Positions 26,441 to 42,592 of a stretch of 64,000 nucleotides of DNA are shown here, in pieces (the stretch's first letter is position 1; every line of letters starts with the position of its first letter). Under the pieces are notes generated by a model that made no database searches, was not told the origin of the DNA, and was given only the letters and a program-made list of their open reading frames with translations. The position numbers were made by a program, and so were the translations under genes. Source of the DNA: Siphlonurus alternatus. Lineage: Eukaryota > Arthropoda > Insecta > Ephemeroptera > Siphlonuridae. Where the stretch lies: assembly GCA_949825025.1 (NCBI GenBank), contig OX463781.1, forward strand, positions 40,685,150 to 40,749,149. Reading direction: 5' to 3'.

Positions 26441-27246
26441 AACATTTTCATCATGAATAGAAAAATCTGCTTATATTTTATATTTTTTAACATTGACAAT
26501 AATTTACTGGCATTATAATTGATTTTATACTTTTCATCTTTTAGTTATATGTCATAAACATGCATTTTTACCTTATAACTGCATTTATCAATTTAAAAAA
26601 AAATCTAAGAAGTAAACTCTCAAAGTAAATTATATAAAATATTTTTTATATAATTAATATATATAAATTAAAAAGTAAACTTTAATATTATTATATATAT
26701 ACTATAAGCAATAATTGTCATACTAAAATTATATCAAAAAAAGTAATGTGTCGTAATAATATAAAGTCAACTGGTGCTTTTTATTACGGTATATATAATA
26801 TATATAATAATATACCCTTCTAGGTTTTTGTAATATATAATAATAATAATAATACTTTATATATTTTAGTGAAAAACTCTTGTAAAATTAAACACATTTA
26901 AAGTCTTATACAAAATGATAAGAAAATGAGAAGTGCTAACCATACGGCAAAGTTTCTGTAAATTTTCTTAACATCTTCTGAGCTTGTGACACCGCATTAA
27001 TAACTAGCACAGGGTGGGTGGTGGTAAAAGGCGCCACTATGGACGAAGGAGCCTTGGGGCGCCAGCAAAATGTACCAACTATAACCACAGTCTGGTGCCA
27101 TCTTCAATATAACTGAAGAGAAATTCGTGTTCCAAGAACAAATAAAACAAGATGAAAAGCGTCACAAAATGTCCACTTAACTTTCATAACTATACACTGA
27201 AGAACGTACAACTTCATCATTCATTGAATTTCGTTTTCACCTAACT

Positions 27247-27284
27247 TGCAATGGTTGTAACAAACAATTGTTACAACCATTGCA
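27247..27284. repeat. Perfect 17-bp hairpin
   Basis: TGCAATGGTTGTAACAA, a 4-base loop, then its exact complement. Confidence 0.9.
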
Positions 27285-28391
27285 TGAAGCCTTTTTCCTT
27301 GTTAAACATCGGACGACGTAGTGTCTGATTTTACCACCAGAGAAGTAAACGTAATGTAATGGCTGTTGGCGCTAGTTAACAGTTGCAACGGTCATTTTTC
27401 ATAGGTTAACATGTAAATCAACAACCCGTCCCACATGTTTTTCCTTTCACGCGACAGACATTACACAACAATACATTGTTTACTAAAACGAGTAGAAGAC
27501 TTTGGTTTTCACTTATTTTTTTCAAATTTTTACATTATATTGAGGTACCGTCCATAATGGAGAAGATATGGAGATAGGTATTATGTATTATACCCCAAAG
27601 TAATAATTTTTGCTTTGTTTTTTCAATTTTTTAATTTGCAAATATTATTTTTACCACATTATAAGATATAATTTACAAACCATTTATTACAATGATAAAA
27701 TTATTAAATTATTATTTTGAAAAGTGTGTTTTTTTTATATAAAACCTATTTTTAAATACATCATTTCAAAAGGAAATGTTATATAGAATTTCTTATTCTT
27801 TGAAAATATCATAATTTTTATTTTCTAAGAAAATCAATTTAGAAAATATGAATTCTGTGCATTTCTATGATAGCACTACAATAACAACTTGGCAGATTTA
27901 ATTTTTTGAAACCTTTTATTAAATCACAATTATTGTTTCCTGTTTGTATGTTGTTGTTCATTGAATTATAGAAAACCTGATATAGAAAACATGCCCACTC
28001 GACTATCCGTCTCACCCAGTCTCACCAATATATTGTTATGATATAATGTCATTACAACTTTATAACAATAACATATAATATCATTACGCTAAACCTTTTT
28101 TTTTTTTTTACAATGGGGTGATCATAAAACCATTATTTTTAATATCATATGATAAAAGGCATGAAAAAATAATACTAATTCAAATATTAATATATAGCAT
28201 CAAATTATTATTTACCAACTGTTCTTAAATTAAAGTCTTATTATAATAATTAAAAGGATGTTATTTTTATTCTATATACACTATTATCGATCAGTTTTAT
28301 CAGAGAATATCATTACTTAATTATGTATTCTCTTGTCATAAAAATAGTATACCAATCTTGTTCTCTGGGTATTATTAAATCTTGAAATACA

Positions 28392-28727
28392 TAATGGACA
28401 ACATATATGAAAAATTTTAATTGCAGAAATGAATAGAGGGTACCAAATTATTTAACTCGACTGAACTTTTTCAGATTTTTTTGAGACCCAGAACTATTTT
28501 TAATTAATTATTGAAAGTGCGGCCACGCCCCCTGGAGGCGTAAGTAGGCGTCCAGTCTATATCCTTTTTTAAGCATTCAGGGGTGCCAATTGAAATCACA
28601 GGACTTTCAATAATTATTTAAAAATAGTTCCGGGTCTCAAAAAAATCTGAAAAAATTCAGAGTAGCATAATTTGGTACCCTCTATTCATTTCTGCAATAT
28701 TTTTTTTTCATGTATGTTGTCCATTAT
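28392..28727. mobile_element. Fold-back element, family C (copy 3)
   Basis: TAATGGACAACATATATGAA at the left, TTCATGTATGTTGTCCATTA at the right. Inside, TTGCAGAAATGAATAGAGGG and its complement flank an asymmetric centre with GGCCACGCCCCCTGGAGGCG. Confidence 0.9.
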
Positions 28728-29543
28728 CAATTTCATCCATACAATCATGATGTGCTACGTAGTAAATAAATGTTTTTCTCTTGCTGTATGAGATGTGAAT
28801 GTGTGATGAGAGAGAGAGAGAGATGACATTATTTTCTATTTTACATTACATTGCAGACAAGAAAAGTGTCAGTGTCAGTGCATCGATATCGTGCTTAGAC
28901 ATTGAGTTATCGTAACTTAATCATCATACCATCTATGACACAGGAAATCATGCACTATAGAGACACAACCGTATATATACAAAAGCAAGCAATTCTAGTT
29001 TGCTTGCATATAATACGGTACATATATTCTCTAGATGTAATTCACCGTATTCAAACATGCAATCTCATTCTCTATAATATGTATTATATTCAATTTTACA
29101 ATTACATTTGCAATTACAACAGCTGTTTTGTATTATCTACAATGTTACCAAGGGTAATGAGAATGATAATCAATGTCACTTCGTATATAAGATATAAAAA
29201 AAATGTATTTGCAATATTTGTTTAAAATAGCTGATATTCAGATTATTTAGTTTTTTTCAAAAATAAGAAATTGAAAAGTAAAAAATCAGAAGCCATGGAC
29301 CAATTTTAGTGTCATAATTTATTATCTGATATTGATTTTATAGTATACCAATTTTTAGGCTAATATTTATGATATAATAAAACATGTGACATTATATATT
29401 TCTTGTTTGTGTAAAACATTTCATTTGACTTCACTGTACAATAATTCATGGCTTGACCCCCCTTCTACTTCTAAATTAAGGCAAGCATTTTAGAATCCTG
29501 GGAACAGCATCAAACTTGCATCGATTTTTAATGTATTTATCGG
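28728..29543. other. AT-rich spacer between two family C elements
   Basis: A short GA run (28809-28822) and a 107-codon AT-rich frame (28902-29225) that looks like chance. Confidence 0.55.
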
Positions 29544-29882
29544 TCAATGGACAATATACATGAAAAAAAGTTATTGCAGAAATAAATAGAGGATACTTAA
29601 TTATGCTACTCAGAATTTTTTCAGATTTTTTTGAGTCCCGCAACTATTTTTAAATAATTATTGAAAGTTCTGTTATTTCAGTTGGCACTCCTGAATCCTT
29701 AATAAAAAGGATAGAGACTGGACGCCTATTGACGCCTCCAGGGGGCGTGGCCGCACTTTCAATAATTATTTAAAAATAGTTCTGGGCCTCAAAAAAATCT
29801 GAACAAATTCAGAGTATATAGCATAATTTGGTACCCTCTAATCATTTCTGCAATAAAATTTTTTCATGCAGGTTGTCCATTA
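29544..29882. mobile_element. Fold-back element, family C (copy 4, centre inverted)
   Basis: Same ends as copy 3; the asymmetric centre (GGCGCCTCCAGGGGGCGTGGC-like) lies in the opposite orientation. Confidence 0.9.
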
Positions 29883-30552
29883 TACAAAATATTATACGTG
29901 AACTGCCTCTCTTAACTCTTTATACTTTTTTACATTTAATTTTTTTTTAACTGTGTGAACTCGTATGTTTAATTAAATACCATGGCTCCGAAATACCAAA
30001 GTTTATTTTTTACGTATGCAACAATAAAATACATAATTGTTATTCACTAATCAAATTGTACTGTTAATAAATTAGCATTTGTTTTTTTCAATTTTTTCTC
30101 CCTTTAAACAAAATTTATTCCAGAGTATTTTTTTGTCAATTCAATAAACAGAAATTAAAACTGCATGGATGAACTGTATAATAATTAATGTCAAACAATG
30201 CATCGATTTTACATAAATCTTTAAATTTAACTATTTTGAATAATAGAAAATTAGCATTCATTTAATATAAAAAAAAAATCATTGATAAAAATTCAAGCTA
30301 ATATATAAATATTTGCATTGATTTAATATAAAGTACACACACTGCATGCATGTAGAATATTATCACATAAAACAATTGAAAGTGCAGATATACAATGCAA
30401 ATGTTTTGCTGATGTTTCAGGCACAAATGCATCAGAGTTTGCTTACATTGTATATAATGGTGGTGCTCCACTTTTGAAGAGAGGCGAGTGTTGAGAGATT
30501 CATTGAATTACACAAAAACAATGAGGAGTCATGCAGCCACCATCAGTGTTGC

Positions 30553-30553
<1 letters not shown>
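29883..30553. other. AT-rich, one weak exon-like piece
   Basis: At 30421-30495 an acceptor TGATGTTTCAG is followed by a frame reading TNASEFAYIVYNGGAPLLKR and a stop. Short; could be chance. Confidence 0.35.

Positions 30554-30612
<59 letters not shown>
30554..30612. repeat. (GA)n microsatellite
   Basis: About 29 units. Confidence 0.97.
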
Positions 30613-30615
<3 letters not shown>

Positions 30616-31796
30616 ATTATAATATATTTATGAGCTAGCACCATGTGTATTAAACATTGGTTAAAAATGTTAAAATAAAATTAAAAATTGTTTAGCTATA
30701 CGCTTATATTTATATTTAATTGAATGATGTGTATATAAAAATTATATACAAAATATATAAAAATTGATATAAATTTATAAATTACATGCATGTTTATGCA
30801 CTGTTTACATAATACTGCAATAAATGCATGTATTATATACATACTGTATAGTTCCAAAAAGGATTATATTTCATGATAATATATATAAAATATAATAATG
30901 ATCCTTCTTGAAAATTTAATAAATTTTGGAAACATACTGGACTCAATTATAACTATACGCATTTAAAAATTTTCTCTCAATTGTCAGTTTTCTGTCTAAA
31001 GTAAGTCGATAATAACATTTGTTAACCTTGCCACCCCCAAATAAAGCGGGTCAGATATAAGTAATATATTTTATATGAAAGGAAACTGTAGGGACACGTA
31101 ACGGAAACCCAACATTCCCCCTTTTTCTGATAGCAAAGAAACTTTTCCTATAGCAAGCCACGCAAGTGAATGATTAAAAGCTGATTTTGAACGAAAGGTA
31201 CATAATTTTATATCATATTATAAAATTTATTATACATTTTGATCGTTTCTTATTTCCTGACTTTAAGGAAATCATAGGAAATGGAATTCTACTTCTTGAA
31301 GTTGAATTTGCTAGATATTTTAACTAAAATATTGGTTGGCCAGATTGAACTAATTATAAGAAACCATCACAGTAGCAGACTTGGGTAATTACTTTTGCCT
31401 TTTTGCACACTTTAAAGAGGCACTGATATGTAAAATCACTATTAGATTACATTAAACCAAGTAATAAAAACTTTTCAACTAATTTTAACTTAAAACGTAA
31501 TATAATATAAAAAGCAAAAAGCTATACTATTTTTTTATAATAGCTAAATTATATAAAATGCTTTAGATTCCTTAAATCAAATTATATGGAAAGAAAAGAA
31601 TCCTATATTACCATTTCCTCTGTCATTATGTGTATCGTGAAGGAAATATAATAAATAATAAAATAAAATCACTGCACAGAACTAATATCAGTCTGAGACT
31701 AATGATAAAATTTAACACTGTGAAAGAAAATCATGAGGATTTTAATTTAAAAGAACTAAACTACAACTATTAACTGTAAGTGATCATCTAATTATC
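30613..31796. other. AT-rich non-coding
   Basis: Nothing recognised. Confidence 0.6.
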
Positions 31797-32135
31797 TAAT
31801 GGACGACCTGCATGAAAAATTTTTATTGAAGAAATGAACAGAGGTTACCAAATTATGCTACTCTGAGTTTTTTCAGATTTTTTTGAGACCCAGAACCCAG
31901 AACTATTTTAAAATAATTATTGAAAGTGCTGCCACGCCCCCTATAGGCGTCAGTAGGCGTCCATTCCCTATCCGTTTTTCAGGATTCAGGGGTGCCAACA
32001 TAACTCGCAGAACTTTCAATAATTATTACAAAATAGTTCCAGGACTCAAAAAAATCTGAAAAAATTCAGAGTTGCATAATTTAGCACCCTCTATTCATTT
32101 CTGCAATAAAAAAATTCATGCATGTTGTCCATTAT
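31797..32135. mobile_element. Fold-back element, family C (copy 5)
   Basis: TAATGGACGACCTGCATGAA / TTCATGCATGTTGTCCATTA ends; centre with CCACGCCCCCTATAGGCG in the orientation of copy 3. Confidence 0.9.
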
Positions 32136-32305
32136 AACATTTTAAATTAATTAATAATTTTTTTACATAAAATAATGAAGCAAGCGGTACACCGTGTGTA
32201 TATCATATCAAAACTATATTGATACTGTAATTATACATGAAGCGTTAAACGTTCTAATGCTAATAAAGTTGCTTAACTTAACCTTAGCATCACCAAGGTG
32301 GAAGC

Positions 32306-32333
32306 AAAGCCTATATACTAGTATATAGGCTTT
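32306..32333. repeat. Perfect 28-bp palindrome
   Basis: AAAGCCTATATAC-TA-GTATATAGGCTTT without a spacer. Confidence 0.9.
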
Positions 32334-32860
32334 GGGTGGAAGAGTCAAAACGTCCTATTTGTAGGTCTATTCTAAAGCCCGGAAAAAGTGAAAAGAATTA
32401 ACTGCTGTAAAACAATCTGAAAAAAATTAATGATCCTTAATACGTAATAGGAGGGTAGCAAATTTACACAAAAAAAGAGGAGGAAAAAGCAAAATTAAAA
32501 ATGAAAATTTTAGTGAATTACCTAGTAGGACATTTGCTCCACCCCCACCCACCCATTCACTTTGTTAATACTTGGGACACAAAATATCTTGGTAATTCTA
32601 TTACAGTTATGGCTGGCGAGGTAATCTGAAGCTTTTTGTTATTTAATCAATCATATTCCTGAAATCTGCTTTTATTTTTACATTTCATGCCTTCATATTA
32701 ATATATGTTAAAATTAATTAATTCCAAAGCAATAATTTTCAAATGATTGAAAATTTACTAACAACAAAAATAATCGTAAAAATCGAAATGAAGTTGAGTT
32801 TTAAAAAATCTTATTAAATTTATTGGACGGTACTAATCCGTTCTATTCCTTTGTCTGCAG

Positions 32861-32999
32861 TGCAGAGAACGACGAGATTTTCAGTGAAGGGTCATGTTTT
32901 CCTAAATCTGACCGAGCGTGCAGAAAAGAAGGTGACCAATTTACATTTGCTCTGTTTGACACACAAACATGGCAAGTTGAGGTGACGGTGACTAAGTAA
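32861..32999 (+). CDS. Candidate terminal exon, unknown cysteine-containing protein
   Basis: A good acceptor (TTCTATTCCTTTGTCTGCAG, ending 32860) is followed by one base and 45 codons to TAA 32997-32999. The translation (AENDEIFSEGSCFPKSDRAC... QFTFALFDTQTWQVEVTVTK at the end) has balanced composition, a C-x7-C pair and alternating hydrophobic residues typical of beta strands. GC content is well above the surroundings. I do not recognise the family. An upstream exon must end in phase 2; 20664-20829 is a candidate but the link is unproven. Confidence 0.5.
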
Positions 33000-33341
33000 A
33001 CCTTCTGTTTGACAAAGAGAGAGAGAGTCAATATGACTGTTCGCGAACTTGCACAATTCATTATACACTCTACAAATTTCTGCATTTTAATTGACTTTGC
33101 ACCATTTTGACTGTGGATATTCTAACCTCAGTTATTCCCTTGTAAATAAGTATCTTCACAAAGTTTGTGGAGACTTTGAGATTTGTACATTTTTTTTTAA
33201 ATATAAACTGCATAATATTATAATATGTATTATTATTCTTAAATTATAGTAATATTCGAAACCTGCATATTAAATTTTATTCTTTTTTTTTTTAACTAAA
33301 AATTAACACAACATTGTCAAATCAGAGAATAAAATTCCACC
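33000..33341. other. Downstream of the candidate exon
   Basis: AT-rich with a small GA run; no polyadenylation signal stands out. Confidence 0.5.
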
Positions 33342-33556
33342 TAAACGCGGATTCAGATGGCGACAACAGCGATGCGACGCGATTTTGACGTAAAAGCTGT
33401 GAAATTCTATGCGGCGGCGAATTCGCCGGTAATCGCGTTAATTACGATGATCTTTTTCTTTTAATCGACCAATAATCGCCAATGGATATGTTACAGCAAG
33501 TGCGCATTATTCGCGTCACGTCGCATGGTAAAAATCACCATGTGAATGCACCTTAA
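33342..33556. mobile_element. Fold-back element, family D (copy 2)
   Basis: TAAACGCGGATTCAGATGG / CCATGTGAATGCACCTTAA ends, with GCGATGCGACGCGATTTTGACG and CGCGTCACGTCGCATGG near them. Confidence 0.75.
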
Positions 33557-33747
33557 CACTATCTTGAGATATGTATTAAAAAAACCGAGCATATATAAAA
33601 ATGTGAAATATTGATAGAGAAAACAAATACAAAAATAGTATCTATATCTATAATGATAGTGCATTGGAAAATTGTAATTTTTCAAGCAAATCTACTGGTC
33701 TTGTATGGCTACACAAGAGAAAGATGACTGTAAATTGAGATGGTTTT

Positions 33748-33934
33748 TTATAGGCGATGTCGAGCAAAGCTTCGCCGTACGAGAAAGGCGCACTTGCTTT
33801 TATAACATATGGCAGCCATCTTGGCGAGACAAAATATCCCTTACATTGCAAGAGCGATTTTATCACTAACATGGCTGTCATACGATATTGAAGTAAGTCT
33901 TCTACATCACTCCATGGAAATCTACCTTTAAGCA
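33748..33934. mobile_element. Fold-back element, family H (copy 2, degraded)
   Basis: The right end ATCACTCCATGGAAATCTACC matches family H; internal AAGGCGCACTTGCTT and TACGATATTGAAGTAAGTC are inverted relatives of copy 1 sequence. Confidence 0.5.
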
Positions 33935-35546
33935 AGCATTTCGGAAGCAAGTCAGTAGGACATTTTCTTAGTTAACATCAGTATTTTAGAGCAGTCGAAA
34001 TGAGACAGAGACATAAATAGAGAATCAATGATAAGCACTTGAGATTTAAACCAAAGCGACGTTTTGTTTACAAGCACGGTCCAGTCAAGTGCTGCAATGC
34101 TGGACCTGGCCAAGCGGAAAATGACGTCATCAGGCCTACCTTCACCACACCCCTGTCAACGTGAAATATCTTCAGACTCCAAAAATAAAATTTTAATTGT
34201 TTACCCGAGCGTGAGCATTTTAGTATTGGCCATACAGAACACTCAGAAAAATAAATAAATTTTATTATTATTTTAATTTGATTAATATATCAAAAAATAT
34301 ATATTATAAGGCTTGATATGGTATTTGAAATACGAGCTGCAAAATGCTGTGACGTCATAGTCTTGCAAATATTTAACACACAAGCATATAGATAAAGGCA
34401 TTATATGATTATGGCGTCACAGTGTATCATAATTTTAAGTGCGAACCATTCTCTGCTTGTGTTTTAAGGATGTTAGAGGATCCAAAAGAATTGAAAAAAA
34501 ATCTTAACTCACTACTCTATATTCAATACTCTATATGCGATGAAAAGTAGACTGACAATTCATTAAAAATAATAACATTGAATTTCTTTAAATATTACGA
34601 TTAATAGAAACATTTCTGGTATTTTCTTACAATCGTTAAGAAAATTAGAATTGCCATATTATATTAAAATGTATAAAACTTAAATATTTCGCGGTATTCC
34701 CGGTCTATTTTTTATATTACATTTTTAATTATTTTTTCTGTGTAATGTTCGGGAGAACGGATCTTGGATATTAAGAAGGGAAGGAAGAGACAAGACGGAG
34801 GGATAATCGTCTTTAGTAGAACCGAGAAGTGTCAAAGCTGGTCGCAAGCAGAGCGAGGGAGATTTAATGAGACTCTCTCTCGCAGTGTTGAAAACCTCCA
34901 GTATAATCATTTGACCCCACAAAAAGTTCTTCATCATGAAATTTGATGTTATAATTTATAATAATGCTGTCATTGAAAACCATTGTTATATCAGGTAAAT
35001 AATATAATATTGTCATAGTATTTTAATATAATTAAGATTTTTTTAAAAGTCATTGAAAAATTTATTTTTGTAAGAAAAGTTAAGGGGAGTTTCAACTTTT
35101 TAGCTGCCATGCAATTAAGGAATATAAAAGTCGGTCGCATCCTCTCTCTCCCTTACATTAATTCTGATGTTAAATCTAATGAATGAAGATGGGAACAAGT
35201 TTTATGATACTTAAGAAATCTCAAAGCACCTTTTTTATACATTTAAAAATATATATTATTTTATTAACCTTCCTCCCATTATGTAACATTATAAACTTTA
35301 ATTAAGAATCTACGCATTTTTTTAAATGTAATAATTTGTATAATTTTTTTTTATATCTCCTTTTACTACTTTTAATCTATGTCCAAGTTAATAGTTTTAA
35401 CCATATTATACGTCCTATTATAGATACACTGAATAATTTAAATTTATTCTCATTTTAGTATAATACTTATAATTAATTGAAAAATTGGTGACAGCTTTTA
35501 ACTGCAGCATGTTAAAGTTTCGTATATACAAAAAATTAATAATAAT
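33935..35546. other. No firm gene; repeat K copy 2 inside
   Basis: A GC-rich patch at 34076-34170 and another at 34745-34920 are open on both strands but lack splice context. The rest is AT-rich. Confidence 0.4.
34338..34510 (+). repeat. Dispersed repeat K (copy 2)
   Basis: GCTGTGACGTCATAGTC, ATTTAACACACAAGCATA and GATGTTAGAGGAT in the same order as 19695-19895. Confidence 0.6.
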
Positions 35547-35723
35547 GAGGGACATTCACAAAGCACTTTAACCCCCACTTTAGCCCCGATTTTTAACCCT
35601 GGTGCTAAACATGGTACTAAACCAGGGGCTAACCATGTTAAGCTAATAGCTTAGCACCATGTTTAGCACCAGGGTTAAAAATCGGGGCTAAATTGGGGTT
35701 AAAGTGCTTTGTGAATGTCCCCC
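35547..35723. mobile_element. Near-perfect hairpin element, family E (copy 1)
   Basis: About 177 bp folding end to end: GGGACATTCACAAAGCACTT at the left, its complement at the right, with TTAGCCCCGATTTTTAACCC and CATGGTACTAAACC/GGTTTAGCACCATG-type pairs inside. No ORF. Copies at 51608 and (diverged) 58226. Confidence 0.9.
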
Positions 35724-35880
35724 ATTATATTTATAATTATATTATATAATTATATTAATATTATAATTATAATAATTAATTATAACATTAATTTAGCCAA
35801 ACTAGAAAATACTGTCATAGTTGGCTGTATATAAAGTGGGAGGTATGCCGTAGAGCGTTTGACTTGCATGAGTCTTGTCA

Positions 35881-35918
35881 ATCACCGAGGTCAAGCAACG
35901 CCAAGCGATGGGTGACCA
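35881..35918 (+). other. 5S rRNA-like fragment
   Basis: ATCACCGAGGTCAAGCAACG closely matches the 5S rRNA box A region, followed by GATGGGTGACC, also a 5S motif, but the bases between are deleted. A 5S-derived SINE or relic; too short to be a gene. Confidence 0.5.
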
Positions 35919-37120
<1,202 letters not shown>

Positions 37121-37270
37121 AAATAGCAAGCATATTATTAATCTGTTAGATTTTTTTTTACATAAAATTTAAATACACTGAATTAAGTGCTACAGTGTAA
37201 TGGTTATTAAAACTGAGATACTTTGCATGCTGCAATGTTTAATTGAATTGGGCTTCACCAACTACTCACT

Positions 37271-37750
37271 GCGTTCACATGCGCCTTGACGGCGTCGCGT
37301 TCAATTCGGATCCGTTGACCATGGATAATGTTGTTCTTATGAGACATCGTCAACAAATCTTTATTAAGGTAGAGATAACATGGATCAGCTGACCCAAAGC
37401 TAAAAGAATCCCATTCATTAAAATTATGAAAAAATTTAAAATGTTCTCTTACATCCCCTGTCAGTAGCTAAAATTTCAGGTATACACAAACGAGCTAGTT
37501 TTCGAGTTAATAATTTTTAAAGTTGACTAATTTAACGTGGAAGTTCCATTTCTTCATGTTAAATTAGTCAACTTTAAAAATTCATGACTCGAAAACTAGC
37601 TCGTTTTTATATACCTGCTATTTTAGCTACTAATGGGGGATGTATTATAGAGGAGTACATTTTTTTTTCATAATTTTCATGAATGGGATTTTTTTAGCAT
37701 TGGGTCAGCTGATCCATATTATCTCTACCTTAAGCCCCGTCATGTGAACG
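37271..37750. mobile_element. Hairpin element family N (copy 2), split by a family B insertion
   Basis: Left half GCGTTCACATGCGCCTTGACGG-like through ATAATGTTGTTCTTATGAG to CTTTATTAA; right half resumes AAGCCCCGTCATGTGAACG after the inserted element. The loop is shared with copy 1 at 15524. Confidence 0.75.
37364..37733. mobile_element. TTAA-flanked fold-back element, family B (copy 2)
   Basis: TTAAGGTAGAGATAACATGG at the left and CCATATTATCTCTACCTTAA at the right; TTAA at both borders. The interior matches family B (ATGTTCTCTTACATCC, CAGTAGCTAAAATTTCAGGTA, CGAGCTAGTTTTCGAGT and complements). Confidence 0.9.
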
Positions 37751-39265
37751 TATTTTTGTTAAAGCTCACAGTCACTTCCTCCATCTCTTCTATAAATCCA
37801 CCTGATCAGAATAATTAATAAGCATGCAGCGTTGCCGATCAGGACTATTGATACTATAATACTCTAACTTTCATACAAGTGTCCTATATAGTTTTAATCC
37901 AATTTTGTATTATTGGAAATTTATAATTTGGGATTTTTTTTTACAACGATACACCTCTAAGAGCTTAAGCTCGCGGCGGGTTAATGGGTATAGGGATAAT
38001 TTGATTTATTTAAATAGAAAATTATTTTGTAATTAAAATACACTGTTATAGCATCTATTAAATAATGTGTGTAAATTTTTTTTACAGGTACAACTATATA
38101 AATTGGAGTTAATTAAAATAGCAGAGTTATAATAGTAGGAACAGAAGAACAATTTGACACCATATTTTAACAGAATATATGCACTAGAGTATTATTAAAA
38201 GACATATAAACAAGAAATCTCGTTATATAGGGCAAACTTTCTTCTTTTTTTACCATTGCATAAAATAATTTTTCATACATTATTATTTTTTTTAATTTTG
38301 ATATTTATGTTATATAATATTCAACACAGCAAAAGCAAGATATCCAGCTTAACTTTTTAATTAGTGTTTGTGTTATCTAAATTAATTTATTACCACAAAA
38401 CGACCGCGTGTTATATCTAAATAGCATGCAGTGTTACGAGCAACAGTCATAACAGAAACACGATATACAAATTGATATTTTAGTACTCTACATATCATAT
38501 ATAGGATATGATATTATAATATATACAGCGTACATTTACTGGAAAATTTGGATAACTAATTTTTAAATTGAAATGGATTTAGTTAACAAGTTAACTTTAA
38601 TAAAAAAATTATTATTGCTTTTAGGTGAGTTTTCAAGGAGTCGATTGTTGGTTTTTTACATCAGCTTTCGTGTTCCACCTTGGCGCTACTTTTAAGAGTG
38701 AATGCTGCTTTGGAACTGAATATCACTATTTTATACTGTGGCTCCAAGGTGGAACATGAAAGCTGATAAAAAAAAAATCAAAAAAATTATTATTTATTTT
38801 TAAATAAATTTTTTATAAATAATTTTTTATTATTTAAAATATATTTGGGTTCTTATATAATTTATGTAATTCATATTATTGTTGAAATTAATAATTAACC
38901 CTAGAATTACCAAGAGGGGGGGGGGATCGAGACGACTCTTAAAGCGGAAAAAAGTGTGAATTACTTGTCAAAAAAAATATAGTAAAGCGTGTGACAAAAA
39001 AAAAAAAACTGGTAATAGAAATAAAGAATACACATTAAAAAAAAATAATCAAACGATGCTAAGCACTGTAAATTAATTTTTTGATTGAACAAAACTTAAT
39101 TGAATACATTAGAATTCTATAGTAACGATGATCTTCTTTAAACAAGGCGTCACCTATAATAATATAGACAATTGTGTTTGTTTTGAGGCACTTCTCGTGT
39201 TACAAGATGCATCAAGAAGCCGCCGTAGTGTCTGAAGTGGTCGCTGCTGCTGCTGCAAGGCTTAC
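37751..39265. other. AT-rich DNA with one hairpin
   Basis: Contains an inverted repeat at 38650-38775 (ACATCAGCTTTCGTGTTCCACC and its complement). No gene seen. Confidence 0.5.
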
Positions 39266-39395
39266 CCCCTCGTGTCGCCAAGTCACGGGCGCCATCTCAG
39301 GCGCCAGGCTTGCTTGTTCTTTGACGCCATCGTGGCTTGCAGCTTGTCTGTCGGGGTTGCCTGGAGAAAGGCAGTGGAGCTGGCGCGAAAAAGAG
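39266..39395 (-). CDS. GC-rich exon-like island, minus strand favoured
   Basis: On the minus strand the segment is bounded by CTCATTACCAG and by a donor GGG/GTAAGC, and one frame is open throughout (43 codons: [18 protein letters not shown] ... [11 protein letters not shown]). GC content is far above the surroundings. The plus strand is also open (from ATG 39208) up to a donor-like CTG/GTAATG at 39399, so the strand is not settled. No family recognised. Directly abuts the (CT)n array. Confidence 0.35.
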
Positions 39396-39414
39396 CTGGT
39401 AATGAGAGGAGCAG

Positions 39415-39519
<105 letters not shown>

Positions 39520-39705
39520 ATCTCTCTCTCTTCCAACACCTCTTGGCGACGCTCCCTGGAATGCAAGTTTTTCATCTCGACAACGAGCAAGACTCTTTTA
39601 CCTTGTCGCTTCACCACATTTACAGCACGTAACTACCACAAAGCTCTATACATTTCTCCTTCATGCCAGTATCACTCGTTACATAGAGAGAGAGAGAGAA
39701 AAAAA

Positions 39706-42458
<2,753 letters not shown>

Positions 42459-42592
42459 TAAGTCTGTTCGTAAATACACAATGAGAAAGAATCGATTATT
42501 TATTATTTGTGATGAACTTTATGTTCCATGTACAGAAAGTTCATCACAAAAAATTCTATTCTTTCTGATTGTGTTTTTACGAACAGACCTAT
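42459..42592. mobile_element. Hairpin element, family P (copy 2)
   Basis: TAAGTCTGTTCGTAAATACA / TTTTACGAACAGACCTA ends; AGAAAGAATCGATT and GTGATGAACTTT pair with complements around a 13-base centre. Confidence 0.85.

Larger units (their letters stand above)
25251..28391. other. Long AT-rich stretch with a few islands
   Basis: Includes a (TA)n run at 26046-26071, an ambiguous coding-like island at 26232-26440, and a 38-bp hairpin at 27247. The remainder is AT-rich with stops in all frames. Confidence 0.5.

Noticed and set aside
27028..27120. 25-codon frame (MDEGALGRQQNV) in a GC-richer patch
   Set aside because: Too short, no splice or promoter evidence.
28902..29225. 107-codon plus-strand frame
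   Set aside because: Ile/Tyr/Asn-rich translation of AT-rich DNA, no homology or splice cue.
34725..34946. Overlapping 60-70 codon frames on both strands
   Set aside because: Both strands open, no acceptor, donor or recognisable motif; coding not supportable.
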